Counted from the first letter of the stretch, positions 8,094 to 17,397 are shown. The stretch: DNA of 64,000 nucleotides from an uncultured Bradyrhizobium sp. (GCF_936928535.1 NZ_CAKZHY010000099.1:62001-126000), one strand, 5' to 3'. The notes: a model not told the origin generated them from the sequence alone. Numbers and translations: made by a program.

Positions 8094-9902
8094 GTGGCTC
8101 ACGCCCAGAAGTCAGGCACCGTTAACCCTGATTTCATTCCGACTTGCGAAAATAGCGTCCGCCCATCGCCCGACAAGAGTAGACCCAATGGCGTTCGCAT
8201 TTTTCCGGAAGCGCGTACGGCGGCGCCGGCGGCCCATTCGGCGCCCGCTCCGGCCGCTGATGCCGATTCGGCCCGGGAGATCCTGGAACTGCTGGAACTC
8301 GAGCTCGGCGCCATGATCCGCCAGCTCGAGCGTGCCGCCAATTCGGTGGCCGGCGGCGCCGAGGCGACGGCGGCGACGCTTGCCGATATCCGCGAGCGGA
8401 CCGACGCGCTGACCGGACGGACCAATGCGGCGCAGTCCAACGCCTCGAGCTTTGCCCATGCCGCCGACAAATTCACCCAATCCGCGCAAGGGATCGGCGC
8501 ACAGGTCCGCGAGGCCGGCAAGCTCGCCGATCAGGCCAGCGCAGCGGCGCAGGAGGCGCGCGCCAATGTCGACCGCCTGCGCGAATCCTCCGCCGCCATC
8601 GGCAACGTCGTCAACCTGATCGCCCAGATCGCGCGGCAGACCACGCTGCTCGCGCTCAACTCCACCATCGAGGCTGCGCGCGCCGGCGCGGCGGGCAAAG
8701 GTTTTGCGGTCGTCGCCACCGAGGTGAAGGCGCTGGCGGTGCAGACCCAGAGCGCGACGGAGGAGATCTCCAAGAAGATCGACGCGCTCCAGCGCGACGC
8801 CGCTGGCTCCGCCGACGCGGTGCATCGGATCTCGCAGGCGATCGAGGCGATCCGCCCGGTGTTCGACACCGTCAACGGCGCGGTGGCCGAGCAGAACGCC
8901 ACCACCAGCGAGGTCTCCGGCAACGCGTCGAGCGCCTCGCAATTCATCATCGCGGTCGGCGAGAGCGCGGCCGAGATCGACGCCGCGACCAAGGCCGCCG
9001 AGACCCACGGCGAGAATGTCGCCAGCGCCGGCAAGGCCGTCACCACCTTCGCCCAGAAGCTGAAATCGCGTTGCGCGGTGCTGCTCAAGCAGAGCGAGCA
9101 CGACGACCGCCGCAAGACCGAGCGGCTGCCCTGCCATCTCAAATTCGAGACCGCGCGCGGCGTGTTGCCGGTCTACGAGATCGCGATGGACGGCGCCTTG
9201 CTCGGCGGCGCGGAAGCAGGCCGGCTCGCGCCGCAGGCCATAGTCGATGGCACGCTCGAAGATATCGGCGCCTGCCGTCTGCGCGTGATCGAGCAATCCA
9301 AGGCCGGCGCCCGTACACAATTCGTCAGCCCCAATGCGGAGCTGCGCGAAAAGATCGAAGACAAGCTCTGGTCGATCCACGAGGAGAACACCGAGTTCGT
9401 CACCCGCGCGATGGAGGCCGGCGGCGCGCTGACAAAGATCTTCGAGCAGGCCGTCGCGCGCGGCGAGGTCAAGATGGATGACCTCTTCGATACGGATTAC
9501 GCCGAGATATCAGGCACCAATCCGCAGCAATATCGCACAAGATATCTCGACTGGGCCGACCGCGCGCTGCCGCCGTTCCAGGAAGCCTTTCTCGCCAAGG
9601 AACCGCGCATGGCGTTCTGCGCCATGGTCGACCGCAACGGCTTCCTGCCGGTTCACAACAAGATTTATTCGCATCCGCAACGGCCGGGCGATGCCGCCTG
9701 GAACACGGCCAATTGCCGCAACCGCCGCATCTTCAACGATCCGGCGGGGCTCGCCGCCGCGCACAACCAGCGCTCGTACCTGATCCAGAGCTATGCGCGC
9801 GACATGGGGAACGGCAACACGGTGATGATGCGCGAGATCGACGTTCCGATCCGCGTGCAGGGCCGGCACTGGGGCGGATTTCGCACCGCATACAAGCTCT
9901 AG
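8094..9902 (+). CDS. Cytoplasmic methyl-accepting chemotaxis protein with degenerate PilZ-like segment and C-terminal sensor-like domain
   Basis: A 602-aa transducer with no transmembrane segment. Residues 60-330 are the long coiled-coil signalling domain, whose hairpin tip reads [20 protein letters not shown]. Residues 337-400 look PilZ-like: R340KTER fits RxxxR, but the following EIAMDG lacks the usual D-x-S-x-x-G. Residues 410-602 form a domain shared with the next gene, including [22 protein letters not shown] and [10 protein letters not shown]. The signalling domain thus precedes the putative input domain. The start is uncertain: this form uses a GTG with AAGG about 10 nt upstream, while a nearby ATG at 8188 in another frame reads MAFAFFRKR. 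Signals through CheA/CheW by family; the ligand is unknown. Confidence 0.85.
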   Translation: MAHAQKSGTVNPDFIPTCENSVRPSPDKSRPNGVRIFPEARTAAPAAHSAPAPAADADSAREILELLELELGAMIRQLERAANSVAGGAEATAATLADIRERTDALTGRTNAAQSNASSFAHAADKFTQSAQGIGAQVREAGKLADQASAAAQEARANVDRLRESSAAIGNVVNLIAQIARQTTLLALNSTIEAARAGAAGKGFAVVATEVKALAVQTQSATEEISKKIDALQRDAAGSADAVHRISQAIEAIRPVFDTVNGAVAEQNATTSEVSGNASSASQFIIAVGESAAEIDAATKAAETHGENVASAGKAVTTFAQKLKSRCAVLLKQSEHDDRRKTERLPCHLKFETARGVLPVYEIAMDGALLGGAEAGRLAPQAIVDGTLEDIGACRLRVIEQSKAGARTQFVSPNAELREKIEDKLWSIHEENTEFVTRAMEAGGALTKIFEQAVARGEVKMDDLFDTDYAEISGTNPQQYRTRYLDWADRALPPFQEAFLAKEPRMAFCAMVDRNGFLPVHNKIYSHPQRPGDAAWNTANCRNRRIFNDPAGLAAAHNQRSYLIQSYARDMGNGNTVMMREIDVPIRVQGRHWGGFRTAYKL

Positions 9903-10020
9903 GGCGCCTCTCGTGCGCTCTCGGGCAAGACGGGGCGTACGAATCATCCTCTAAGCTTTAAGCTGGAATGGGAATGCCGCGGAGGGCCGGCGAACGGCTC
10001 CGATTGGAGAAAGCCCGTAA

Positions 10021-11445
10021 ATGTCCCTTGCACAAGTTGCAGTGCTCGACACCGGATCGAACCGGACGCTCGCCGAACGGCTGATCGACCAGCTCGCCGA
10101 CCGCATCGGCGGCCTCGGCGTCGAGCTTGCCGACATCGCCGGCAACGTCCAGGAGGTCGCCAACCGCGTCGCCAACCAGTCGGAGCGGTTCCACCATTTG
10201 CAGAAGACGGCCGAGACCATGGTCTCGGCAAACCACGACATCGCCAACGCCTCACAGGCGGTGCAATCGACCACATCGGCCGCGGTCGGCGAGATCGCGC
10301 AGTCGCGCAGCGCAGTCGATACCGCGGTCAGCCACATCTCCGAGCTCGTCGCGGCGGTGGAGCGGATCGAGGCGCGCCTCGCCGCCGTCGGATCCGCGCT
10401 GGCGCAGGTGGCAAAAGTCTCGGGCTCGATCGAGGCGATCGCCAAGCAAACCAACCTGCTCGCGCTCAACGCCACCATCGAAGCCGCGCGGGCCGGGAGT
10501 GCCGGACGCGGATTCGCCGTGGTCGCAAGCGAGGTCAAGAACCTCGCGGAGGCGACCCGCCAGGCGACGCACCAGATCTCCGACACCGTGCGCGATCTCG
10601 ACGGCCAGATCGAAGGCCTGATCGGCGAGAGCAGTGACGCCTCCCTGCGCGCCAAGACCGCGGGCGAAGGCGCGCAAGCGATCTCCGGCATCATCTCGCG
10701 CGTCCAGCAGGGCTTTGCCTCAGTGGAAGCCGAGATCGGCAGCGTCACGCGCGCGGCGACCTCCAACCTCGGCCATTGCGATACCGTGATCGCCGAGCTC
10801 AACGAACTCGCCAGAGGCGTCGACCTGTCCTCACGCGATCTGAAGAGCGCCGACCAGCGGGTGACAAAGCTGCTCGACACCTCCGAGGGCCTGATCGCGC
10901 TGATCGCCGACAGCGGCGTCGAGACGTCGGATGCACCGCTGATCCGGGTCGTGGTCGAGACCGCCACGCGGATCTCGGCCGAGTTCGAGGCCGCGATCGG
11001 CCGCGGCGAGATCACGCTCGACCAGCTCATGGACGAGAACTACCGGGAAATATCGGGCACCGATCCCAAGCAGTACACCACCGCCTATGTCGACTTCACC
11101 GATCGGCTGCTGCCCGCGATCCAGGACCCGATCCAGAAGTCGGATCCGCGCATCGTGTTCTGCGTCGCCTGGGCCAAGGGCGGGTACCTGCCGACGCACA
11201 ATCCGAACTACCGCCTGCCGCAGGGCAAGGACCCGGTCTGGAACAACGCCAATTGCCGCAACCGCCGCCTGTTCTCCGATCGCGCAGTGAAGAAGGTCGC
11301 GGCCAACACAAAGCCGTTCCTGCTGCAGACCTATCGCCGCGACATGGGCGGCGGACAGTTCGTGCTGATGAAGGACCTGTCTTCGCCGATTGTCGTCCGC
11401 GGCAAGCACTGGGGCGCCTTCCGGATGGGATTCCGGCAGAGCTGA
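10021..11445 (+). CDS. Cytoplasmic methyl-accepting chemotaxis protein with C-terminal sensor-like domain
   Basis: A 474-aa soluble transducer, paralogous to the gene 118 bp upstream but without the PilZ-like insert. Residues 20-290 are the coiled-coil signalling domain with tip [20 protein letters not shown]. Residues 300-474 repeat the C-terminal domain: [33 protein letters not shown] and [16 protein letters not shown], ending HWGAFRMGF. No membrane span or signal peptide is seen. The pair looks like a tandem duplication with gain or loss of the PilZ-like segment. The start ATG 10021 gives a clean N-terminus. Possibly a sensor of internal metabolic or redox state; that is inference. Confidence 0.9.
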   Translation: MSLAQVAVLDTGSNRTLAERLIDQLADRIGGLGVELADIAGNVQEVANRVANQSERFHHLQKTAETMVSANHDIANASQAVQSTTSAAVGEIAQSRSAVDTAVSHISELVAAVERIEARLAAVGSALAQVAKVSGSIEAIAKQTNLLALNATIEAARAGSAGRGFAVVASEVKNLAEATRQATHQISDTVRDLDGQIEGLIGESSDASLRAKTAGEGAQAISGIISRVQQGFASVEAEIGSVTRAATSNLGHCDTVIAELNELARGVDLSSRDLKSADQRVTKLLDTSEGLIALIADSGVETSDAPLIRVVVETATRISAEFEAAIGRGEITLDQLMDENYREISGTDPKQYTTAYVDFTDRLLPAIQDPIQKSDPRIVFCVAWAKGGYLPTHNPNYRLPQGKDPVWNNANCRNRRLFSDRAVKKVAANTKPFLLQTYRRDMGGGQFVLMKDLSSPIVVRGKHWGAFRMGFRQS

Positions 11446-11644
11446 CGACCGCTTCGGATCAAAACTCGAAAACAACCCCATGCACAGTAGCCGGGACGTG
11501 GGGAAGCAACGGCGTGCGTCGGCAGGCCGCAATGCCGCTTGATGCGTCGGGCAAAACAGGGGTATATTGCTAATATTCCGAAATTTTCATCGCTGCCCAG
11601 TGCTTGTTGCAAGCCGACGTCCTGGCAGTGGCCTGAGCAAGCGC

Positions 11645-11777
11645 CTCGTCCTTCGAGATGACAGCTTCGCAGTCTCCTCAGGATGAGGCTGAGCAGCGGC
11701 GGCGCCCTCTAAGATTGTGGCCTCGCACTCCGCCCTCATCCTGAGGGCCCGCCGCAGGCGGGCGTCTCGAAGGATGG
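11645..11777. repeat. Palindromic intergenic repeat, family B copy 1
   Basis: An inverted repeat of about 133 bp. The left arm contains CTCGTCCTTCGAGATGAC and CTCCTCAGGATGAGGCTGAG. The right arm contains CCCTCATCCTGAGGGC, GCCGCAGGCGGGCGTCTCG and AAGGATG. A second copy in the same style is at 29235-29370. Confidence 0.85.
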
Positions 11778-11813
11778 CTGCAGGCGAGCTACCCACCGCC
11801 ACCCATTTCCCAA

Positions 11814-11856
11814 TCGCACGAATTTCGTCATCGCACGATTTTGCGCGTTCGCACGA
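11814..11856. repeat. Three direct repeats of TCGCACGA
   Basis: Exact octamer copies at 11814-11821, 11831-11838 and 11849-11856, spaced 17 and 18 bp start to start. The array lies about 250 bp upstream of the molybdenum hydroxylase operon and just after the family B repeat. The spacing resembles an iteron-like protein-binding array, but no binding protein can be named. Confidence 0.6.
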
Positions 11857-12108
11857 TCATCTGCGTCGCTCGACGATGCGGATGACGAAAATGCGTCAAA
11901 ACATGACGCTTATCATATCAATTAGCCTAAAACCGCAGCAACAATCGCCGCACAAATTCGTGAACGTCATGGCCTGACGCGTCGCTCGTGCAGATATGCA
12001 TTGCTGCGAATTTGGAAGCTTCATCGTGTCGTATCGTTATGATTATGGTCGCGCGCAAATTTCGCCGACCCGATCGCCGCACGCGATCCGGCGAGCAAGG
12101 GGATCCAT

Positions 12109-12573
12109 ATGGCAACAACTCTCACCATCAACGGCGAAACCAAATCGTTCGACGCGCCGGCTGACATGCCGCTGCTGTGCGTGCTGCGCGACATCCTCGG
12201 AATGACCGGCACCAAGTTCGGCTGCGGCATCGCGCAATGCGGCGCCTGCACGGTGCATGTCGACGGCAAGGCAGTGCGCTCCTGCGTGCTGCCGATCAGC
12301 ACCGTCGCGAACCGCGCCATCACCACCATCGAGCATGTCGGCAGCACGCCTGCAGGCGCGAAGGTGCAGAAGGCGTGGCTGGATGCCGAAGTGATCCAGT
12401 GCGGTTATTGCCAGTCCGGCCAGATCATGTCGGCCGCGGCGCTGCTGGCGGCAACGCCGAACCCTGACGATGCCGACATCGATGCGGCGATGGCCGGCAA
12501 CATCTGCCGCTGCGGCACCTATGTGCGCATCCGCGAGGCCATCAAGCTCGCCGCCTCCGGCCGTCAGTCGTGA
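12109..12573 (+). CDS. iorA: (2Fe-2S) small subunit of a molybdenum hydroxylase, isoquinoline 1-oxidoreductase alpha type
   Basis: A 154-aa protein carrying two [2Fe-2S] clusters that pass electrons from the molybdenum subunit. The plant-ferredoxin-type cluster uses Cys39, Cys44, Cys47 and Cys59 ([16 protein letters not shown]). The second, four-helix-bundle cluster uses Cys98, Cys101, Cys133 and Cys135 (QCGYCQSGQ and NICRCGTY). It lacks a signal peptide and would ride out with the Tat-exported large subunit. It ends 8 bp before the iorB-like gene. The gene name follows the subunit type; the natural substrate may be an aldehyde or N-heterocycle. Confidence 0.88.
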   Translation: MATTLTINGETKSFDAPADMPLLCVLRDILGMTGTKFGCGIAQCGACTVHVDGKAVRSCVLPISTVANRAITTIEHVGSTPAGAKVQKAWLDAEVIQCGYCQSGQIMSAAALLAATPNPDDADIDAAMAGNICRCGTYVRIREAIKLAASGRQS

Positions 12574-12581
12574 GATCAGCC

Positions 12582-14747
12582 ATGAATGCACACAACAACG
12601 TTTCCCGCCGTAGGCTTCTGACCGGGAGCCTCGCCGCCGGCTTCCTGCTCGCCTTCCATCTGCCGCTGCGCGCCGCGCCGAACGAACCGGTGCAGAGGGA
12701 TGTGACCGACGGCAAGTTCGCGCCCAACGCCTTCATCCGCATCGACGAGACCGGCCGCACCGTGCTGATGATGCCCCAGGTCGAGATGGGCCAGGGCACT
12801 TACACCTCGATCTCGGCCGTGATCGCCGAAGAGCTCGACGCCGACTGGAGCAAGGTCGAGGTGCAGCACGCGCCGCCCAACGACAAGCTCTACGCCAACC
12901 CGACCTTCGGCCTGCAGGTCACAGGCAATTCCAACTCGATCCGCGCCTGGTGGACGCCGCTGCGCAAGGCCGGCGCCACGGCGCGCGCGATGCTGGTGCA
13001 GGCCGCCGCCAGCCAATGGGGCGTCGAGCCTGCAAGCTGCACGGCCTCGAAGGGCGAAGTCACCCATCCCGCAAGCGGCCGCAAGCTCGGCTATGGCGAA
13101 TTGGCGATGGCCGCGCAAGGCCAGACGCCGCCCAAGGACGTCGCGATCAAGGACCCCAAGGATTTTGTCCTGATCGGCCAGCCGCTAAAGCGGCTCGATA
13201 CACCTGATAAGGTCAACGGCAAGGCGCTCTACGGCATCGACGCGATCTTGCCCGATATGAAGATTGCAGTGATTGCCAATTGCCCAGTGTTCGGCGGCAA
13301 GGTCGGCAAGGTCGACGACAGCGCGGCGATGAAAATCGCCGGCGTGCGCAAGGTCGTCGTGCTCGATGACGCCGTCGCTGTGATCGGCGATCACATGTGG
13401 GCGGCGAAGAAAGGTCTCGAAGCGCTCGAGATCGAATGGAACGAAGGCCCGAACGCTAGGATCAGCAGCAAGGACGTCTGGGACGATTTGCGCAAGGCCA
13501 GCGAGAAGGACGGTGCAGTCGCGAAATCCACCGGCGACATCGCCAAGGCGCTCGCGTCCGGTGACAAGTTCGAGGCGGCTTACGAGCTGCCGTTCCTGGC
13601 GCATGCCTCGATGGAGCCTGTTAACGCCACCGTGCGGATCACGAAGGACTCCTGCGAGATCTGGACCGGCACGCAGATCATGACGCGCGTGCAGTCGGAG
13701 GCGGCAAAGGCTGCCGGCGTTTCCGTCGACAAGGTGATCGTCAACCAGCATCTGCTCGGCGGCGGCTTTGGCCGCAAGCTCGAGCCTGACATGGTGGTCG
13801 CCGCGGTCAGAATCGCAAAGCAGGTCGACTATCCCGTCAAGGTGATCTGGACCCGCGAGGAAGACATCCAGCACGACGTCTACCGCCCTGTCTATCGCGA
13901 CCAGATCACGGCCTCGCTGGTCGACGGCAAGGTCGCCGCCTGGAAGTACAAGGTCGCGGGTTCTGCGATCCTGGCGCGCTGGCTGCCGCCGGCGTTCCAG
14001 AAGGGCATCGACATCGACGCGATCGATGCGGCCGTGGACGCGCCCTACGACTTCGCCAATTTCCACGTCGAATATGTCCGCGCCGAACCGCTGTCGATAC
14101 CGACCGGCTTCTGGCGCGGCGTCGGCCCGAACAACAACGTGTTCGCGGTCGAATGCGCCATGGACGAGCTCGCGCGCAAGGCCGGCAAGGATCCGATCGA
14201 ATTCCGCCGGTCCATGCTGACCAAGAACCCGCGCATGCTCGCGGTGCTCAACCAGGTCGCGGAGAAATCCGGCTGGGGCCAGCCATTGCCGCCGCGCGTC
14301 GGTCGCGGCGTCTGCGTGCAGCCGTCATTCGCGAGCTTCATCGCAACCGTGGTGGAAGCGGAGATCGACGATTTCGGCGAGATCGCGCTTCGCCGCGTCA
14401 CCTCGGTGGTCGACACCGGCATCGCGGTGAACCCCGACACGGTGAAGGCGCAGATCGAGGGCGGATTGATCTTCGGTCTCACTGCCGCGCTCTATGGCGA
14501 GATCACCATCGACAAGGGCCGCGTTCAGCAATCGAACTTTCACGACTACCGCATGATGCGCATCAACGAGACCCCGAAGATCGAGGTCACCGTCGTCAAG
14601 AGCGGCGAAGCGCCCGGCGGCATCGGCGAGGCCGGCGTCAATGCCGGACCGCCGGCGTTGCGCAACGCAATCTACGCAGCATCTGGCGTGGCACTGCGGC
14701 GTCTACCGATCGATCGGAAACTGCTGGCTGCGGGGAAGAAAGCATGA
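12582..14747 (+). CDS. iorB: Molybdopterin-binding large subunit of a periplasmic molybdenum hydroxylase, isoquinoline 1-oxidoreductase beta type
   Basis: A 721-aa molybdenum-cofactor subunit of the xanthine-dehydrogenase superfamily, with the domain swap typical of IorB. The N-terminus MNAHNNVSRRRLLTGSLAAG is a Tat signal (SRRRLL), so the enzyme works in the periplasm. Cofactor-contact motifs include QVEMGQGTYTSI, HLLGGGFGRKLE and FWRGVGPNNNVFA, and the catalytic Glu lies in APGGIGEAGVNAGPPA near the C-terminus. I prefer ATG 12582 over GTG 12570, which overlaps iorA. The stop overlaps the cytochrome start (ATGA). Substrate is not evident: isoquinoline-type heterocycles or aldehydes are the known options. 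Confidence 0.9.
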   Translation: MNAHNNVSRRRLLTGSLAAGFLLAFHLPLRAAPNEPVQRDVTDGKFAPNAFIRIDETGRTVLMMPQVEMGQGTYTSISAVIAEELDADWSKVEVQHAPPNDKLYANPTFGLQVTGNSNSIRAWWTPLRKAGATARAMLVQAAASQWGVEPASCTASKGEVTHPASGRKLGYGELAMAAQGQTPPKDVAIKDPKDFVLIGQPLKRLDTPDKVNGKALYGIDAILPDMKIAVIANCPVFGGKVGKVDDSAAMKIAGVRKVVVLDDAVAVIGDHMWAAKKGLEALEIEWNEGPNARISSKDVWDDLRKASEKDGAVAKSTGDIAKALASGDKFEAAYELPFLAHASMEPVNATVRITKDSCEIWTGTQIMTRVQSEAAKAAGVSVDKVIVNQHLLGGGFGRKLEPDMVVAAVRIAKQVDYPVKVIWTREEDIQHDVYRPVYRDQITASLVDGKVAAWKYKVAGSAILARWLPPAFQKGIDIDAIDAAVDAPYDFANFHVEYVRAEPLSIPTGFWRGVGPNNNVFAVECAMDELARKAGKDPIEFRRSMLTKNPRMLAVLNQVAEKSGWGQPLPPRVGRGVCVQPSFASFIATVVEAEIDDFGEIALRRVTSVVDTGIAVNPDTVKAQIEGGLIFGLTAALYGEITIDKGRVQQSNFHDYRMMRINETPKIEVTVVKSGEAPGGIGEAGVNAGPPALRNAIYAASGVALRRLPIDRKLLAAGKKA

Positions 14748-16087
14748 GCAGGACAATGCGTATCCTTGCTGGCATCGTCGTGATCGCCATCGTCGCGGTG
14801 GTTGCAGGCGTCTTCATCATCCGCGGCCCCGGTCCGCTGGATTTCGCCGGCGGCACCAAGGTGGCGCTCGCGGATTACCGCGCCGGCAAGCCCACCGGCG
14901 TGCCGGCCAAGCTCGAGAAGGCCAGCCTTGTCGAGCGCGGCGAATATCTCGCCAAGGCCGCCGACTGCATGGTCTGCCACACCAAGCCCGGAGAGACGGA
15001 GTATTCCGGCGGGCTCGCTTTCAAGCTGCCGTTCGGCACGCTGTATTCCACCAACATCACGCCGGACAAGGACACCGGCATCGGCAATTACAGCGACCAG
15101 GATTTTCTCAACGCGGTCCAGCGCGGCAAGCGGCATGACGGCGCCCGGCTCTATCCGGCGATGCCCTACACGTCCTACACCTATATGAGCGACGAGGACG
15201 TGCTGGCAGTGAAAGCCTATCTGTTCAGCCTGCCGGCGGTGCGCGCCACCGCGCCCGACAACACGCTGTCGTTCCCGTTCAACCAGCGCTGGGCCATGAT
15301 CTTCTGGTCGGCGGTGTTCAATCCCGACACGCGCTTTGCGCCTGATACGTCGAAGAGCCCGGAATGGAATCGCGGCGCGTATCTAGCCGAAGCGCTAGCG
15401 CATTGCGGCGAGTGCCACACGCCGCGCAATCTCGGCTTCGCGCTGGACAACCGCAAGAAGTTCGCCGGTGCCATCACCGCGGGCTGGCACGCCTTCAATA
15501 TCTCTTCGGACAAGGCCACCGGCCTCGGCAATTGGAGCGATGCCGATCTGATCTCGTATCTCTCGCTCGGTCACGCGCCGGGTCACGGCTCGGCCTCGGG
15601 CCCGATGGGTGAAGCGGTCGACCACAGCTTCAGCCAGTTCGCGCCTGAAGACATCAAGAGCATCGTTGCTTATTTGCGCAGCGTGCCGCCGGTGTCCTCG
15701 CCTGACCTCCTCGCCACCACGGCGCCGGTCGCGCCCGCCTCGCACAAGGACGGCGTGACGGCAGACGCGCGCGGCAAGAAAGTGTTCGCCAGCGCCTGCG
15801 CCAGCTGTCATGGCTGGAGCGGCGAGAGCCCGGTGTCGCCGATGGCGACGCTCACCGGCACCTGGGCCGTCAACGACCCCGCCGCCACCAACGTCGCGCA
15901 GATCGTGATCTCAGGCACCAAACGCCACACGCCCGACGGTGCGCTGTCGATGCCCTCGTTCGGCAATGCGTATACGGACGACGAGATCGCGGCGGTGGCG
16001 AATTACGTCACGGCAAGGTTCGGTGCGAAGGGCTCGAAGCTGACGGCGAAGGATGTGGCGCAGCTACGGGAGCAGACGGCGGAGTAG
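14744..16087 (+). CDS. Tri-heme membrane-anchored cytochrome c, electron acceptor of the molybdenum hydroxylase
   Basis: A 447-aa c-type cytochrome with three CXXCH heme sites: CMVCH (residues 75-79), CGECH (220-224) and CASCH (351-355). Residues 7-26 form an uncleaved-looking membrane anchor (ILAGIVVIAIVAVVAGVFII). The layout matches the cytochrome subunit of alcohol and aldehyde dehydrogenases of acetic acid bacteria. The start overlaps the iorB stop by 4 bp, so the three genes form one unit: the molybdenum subunit oxidises substrate, the Fe-S subunit relays electrons, and this protein hands them to quinone or the respiratory chain. Confidence 0.9.
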   Translation: MSRTMRILAGIVVIAIVAVVAGVFIIRGPGPLDFAGGTKVALADYRAGKPTGVPAKLEKASLVERGEYLAKAADCMVCHTKPGETEYSGGLAFKLPFGTLYSTNITPDKDTGIGNYSDQDFLNAVQRGKRHDGARLYPAMPYTSYTYMSDEDVLAVKAYLFSLPAVRATAPDNTLSFPFNQRWAMIFWSAVFNPDTRFAPDTSKSPEWNRGAYLAEALAHCGECHTPRNLGFALDNRKKFAGAITAGWHAFNISSDKATGLGNWSDADLISYLSLGHAPGHGSASGPMGEAVDHSFSQFAPEDIKSIVAYLRSVPPVSSPDLLATTAPVAPASHKDGVTADARGKKVFASACASCHGWSGESPVSPMATLTGTWAVNDPAATNVAQIVISGTKRHTPDGALSMPSFGNAYTDDEIAAVANYVTARFGAKGSKLTAKDVAQLREQTAE

Positions 16088-16110
16088 CTATCGCGGCGAC
16101 GAACGCTGCA

Positions 16111-16257
16111 CCCTCTCCCCTTGTGGGAGAGGGTGGCTTCGCGGAACGCGAAGCCGGGTGAGGGGTTCTCTCCACGAGTCCCATTCTCGATTGAGTGCGC
16201 GGAGAGAACCCCTCATCCGGCGCTTCGCGCCACCTTCTCCCACAAGGGGAGAAGGGG
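16111..16257. repeat. Palindromic intergenic repeat, family A copy 2
   Basis: About 147 bp, the reverse orientation of copy 1. It begins CCCTCTCCCCTTGTGGGAG and GGCTTCGCGGAACGCGAAGCC and ends CGGCGCTTCGCGCC then CTTCTCCCACAAGGGGAGAAG. It is the first of three different palindromes packed between the convergent cytochrome and YmdB-like genes. Confidence 0.9.
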
Positions 16258-16322
16258 CAGCGGCGATTGCCGCGCCGCTCAATCAGCCGGAGATTGATGC
16301 ACGATCGCCGTCAATCTCCGCT

Positions 16323-16429
16323 GTCGTCCCGGACGAGCGCGCCCAAAGCGCGCGTTGATCCGGGACCCATACGCCGCAGCAACAACTGCTGCTGCGGCGT
16401 ATGGGTCCCGGCCTTCGCCGGGACGACAC
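16323..16429. repeat. Palindromic intergenic repeat, family C copy 1
   Basis: A strong inverted repeat. GTCGTCCCGGACGAGCGCG and GGGACCCATACGCCGCAGC are mirrored by GCTGCGGCGTATGGGTCCC and GGCCTTCGCCGGGACGAC. The inner 19-bp arms are complementary around AACAACTGCT. Related copies lie at 58871-58993 and 60698-60850. Confidence 0.9.
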
Positions 16430-16456
16430 TTAGTGTGTGGCGCCGCTGCTCAGTCT

Positions 16457-16548
16457 CGTAGGGTGGGCAAAGCGAAGCGTGCCCACCACCTCTAACGATC
16501 CAGAAAGATCGTGGGCACGGCGCAAGTGCGCCTTTGCCCACCCTACGA
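16457..16548. repeat. Palindromic intergenic repeat, family E copy 1
   Basis: About 92 bp: GTAGGGTGGGCAAAGCGAAG and CGTGCCCACCACC on the left, GTGGGCACGGCGCAAGTGCG and CCTTTGCCCACCCTAC on the right. A near-identical copy lies at 63358-63448. Confidence 0.9.
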
Positions 16549-16572
16549 CACCGAGGGTGACGCCAAGAGCTA

Positions 16573-17397
16573 CTAACTCAACCAGAACTTCGGCGTCGCC
16601 GGCTCCAGCCTACCCCCCACACGCACTGGCGCAATCTTCAGCGCGAGCCCTGTAGCATCATCCGTCTCGACCGCAACACCGCTGAGCGTCGCCGCCCCCG
16701 CGGCCGGCTCGAACCGGCCCGACGGAATCCCCGACGTGAAACGCCGCAGCGGCTCTTCCTTCTGCATGCCGATGATGGAGTCGTAGTCGCCGGTCATGCC
16801 GGCGTCGGTCATGTAGGCGGTGCCGCCTGAGAGGATCTGGTGATCGGCGGTCGGCACATGGGTGTGCGTGCCGACGACGAGGCTGGCGCGGCCGTCGCAG
16901 AAGAAGCCGACGCCCTGCTTCTCGCTTGAAGCCTCGCAATGGAAGTCGACGACGATGGCATCGGCGGCAACGCCGAGCGGACAGGCCCCGAGCTCGCGCT
17001 CGAGCGCGGCAAAGGGATCGTCGAACGGGGTCATGAAGACGCGCCCGAGCGCATTGACCACGAGCGCGTGCTTGCCGTTCTTGGTCTCGACCAGGGCGGC
17101 GCCGCGGCCGGGCGTGCCGCGCGGATAGTTCGCAGGCCGCACCAGGCGGTCGGCGCGCTCGATGAACACGAGGGCTTCGCGCTGGTCCCAGGAGTGATTG
17201 CCTAATGTCACCGCATCGGCGCCGGCCTCGAGAAACTCCTGATAGATCGTTTCGGTGATGCCGAAGCCGCCGGCCGAGTTCTCGCCGTTGACGACGACGA
17301 AATCGAGCGACCAGTCCTTGACCATGCCGGGCAGATATTCGGCGACGGCATCGCGCCCGCTGCGGCCGACGACATCACCCACGAAGAGAATGCGCAA
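16573..17397 (-). CDS. YmdB-family metallophosphoesterase (TIGR00282)
   Basis: A 274-aa metallophosphoesterase of the TIGR00282/YmdB family. Visible metal-site motifs are RILFVGDVVGRSGR at the N-terminus, FVVVNGENSAGGFGIT, VTLGNHSWDQRE, VVDFHCEASSEK and VVGTHTHVPTADH, and YMTDAGMTGDYDS is typical. Bacillus YmdB hydrolyses cyclic nucleotides and affects biofilm and sporulation decisions; the role in alphaproteobacteria is unsettled. Its start overlaps the end of fau by 23 bp, so the two are almost certainly co-transcribed from the 6S RNA side. Confidence 0.93.
   Translation of the reverse strand: MRILFVGDVVGRSGRDAVAEYLPGMVKDWSLDFVVVNGENSAGGFGITETIYQEFLEAGADAVTLGNHSWDQREALVFIERADRLVRPANYPRGTPGRGAALVETKNGKHALVVNALGRVFMTPFDDPFAALERELGACPLGVAADAIVVDFHCEASSEKQGVGFFCDGRASLVVGTHTHVPTADHQILSGGTAYMTDAGMTGDYDSIIGMQKEEPLRRFTSGIPSGRFEPAAGAATLSGVAVETDDATGLALKIAPVRVGGRLEPATPKFWLS

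Larger units (their letters stand above)
11446..12108. other. Non-coding interval of 663 bp ahead of the oxidoreductase operon
   Basis: No convincing gene is present. It holds a palindromic repeat (11645-11777), three direct copies of TCGCACGA (11814-11856), and a relatively A/T-rich tract from about 11880 to 12060, which probably carries the promoter of the operon starting at 12109. Short open frames here overlap the repeat and have no family resemblance. Confidence 0.7.

Noticed and set aside
11717-11977. 86-codon plus-strand frame before iorA
   Set aside because: Its first part lies in the family B palindrome and the rest in A/T-rich non-coding DNA; no ribosome site or family resemblance.
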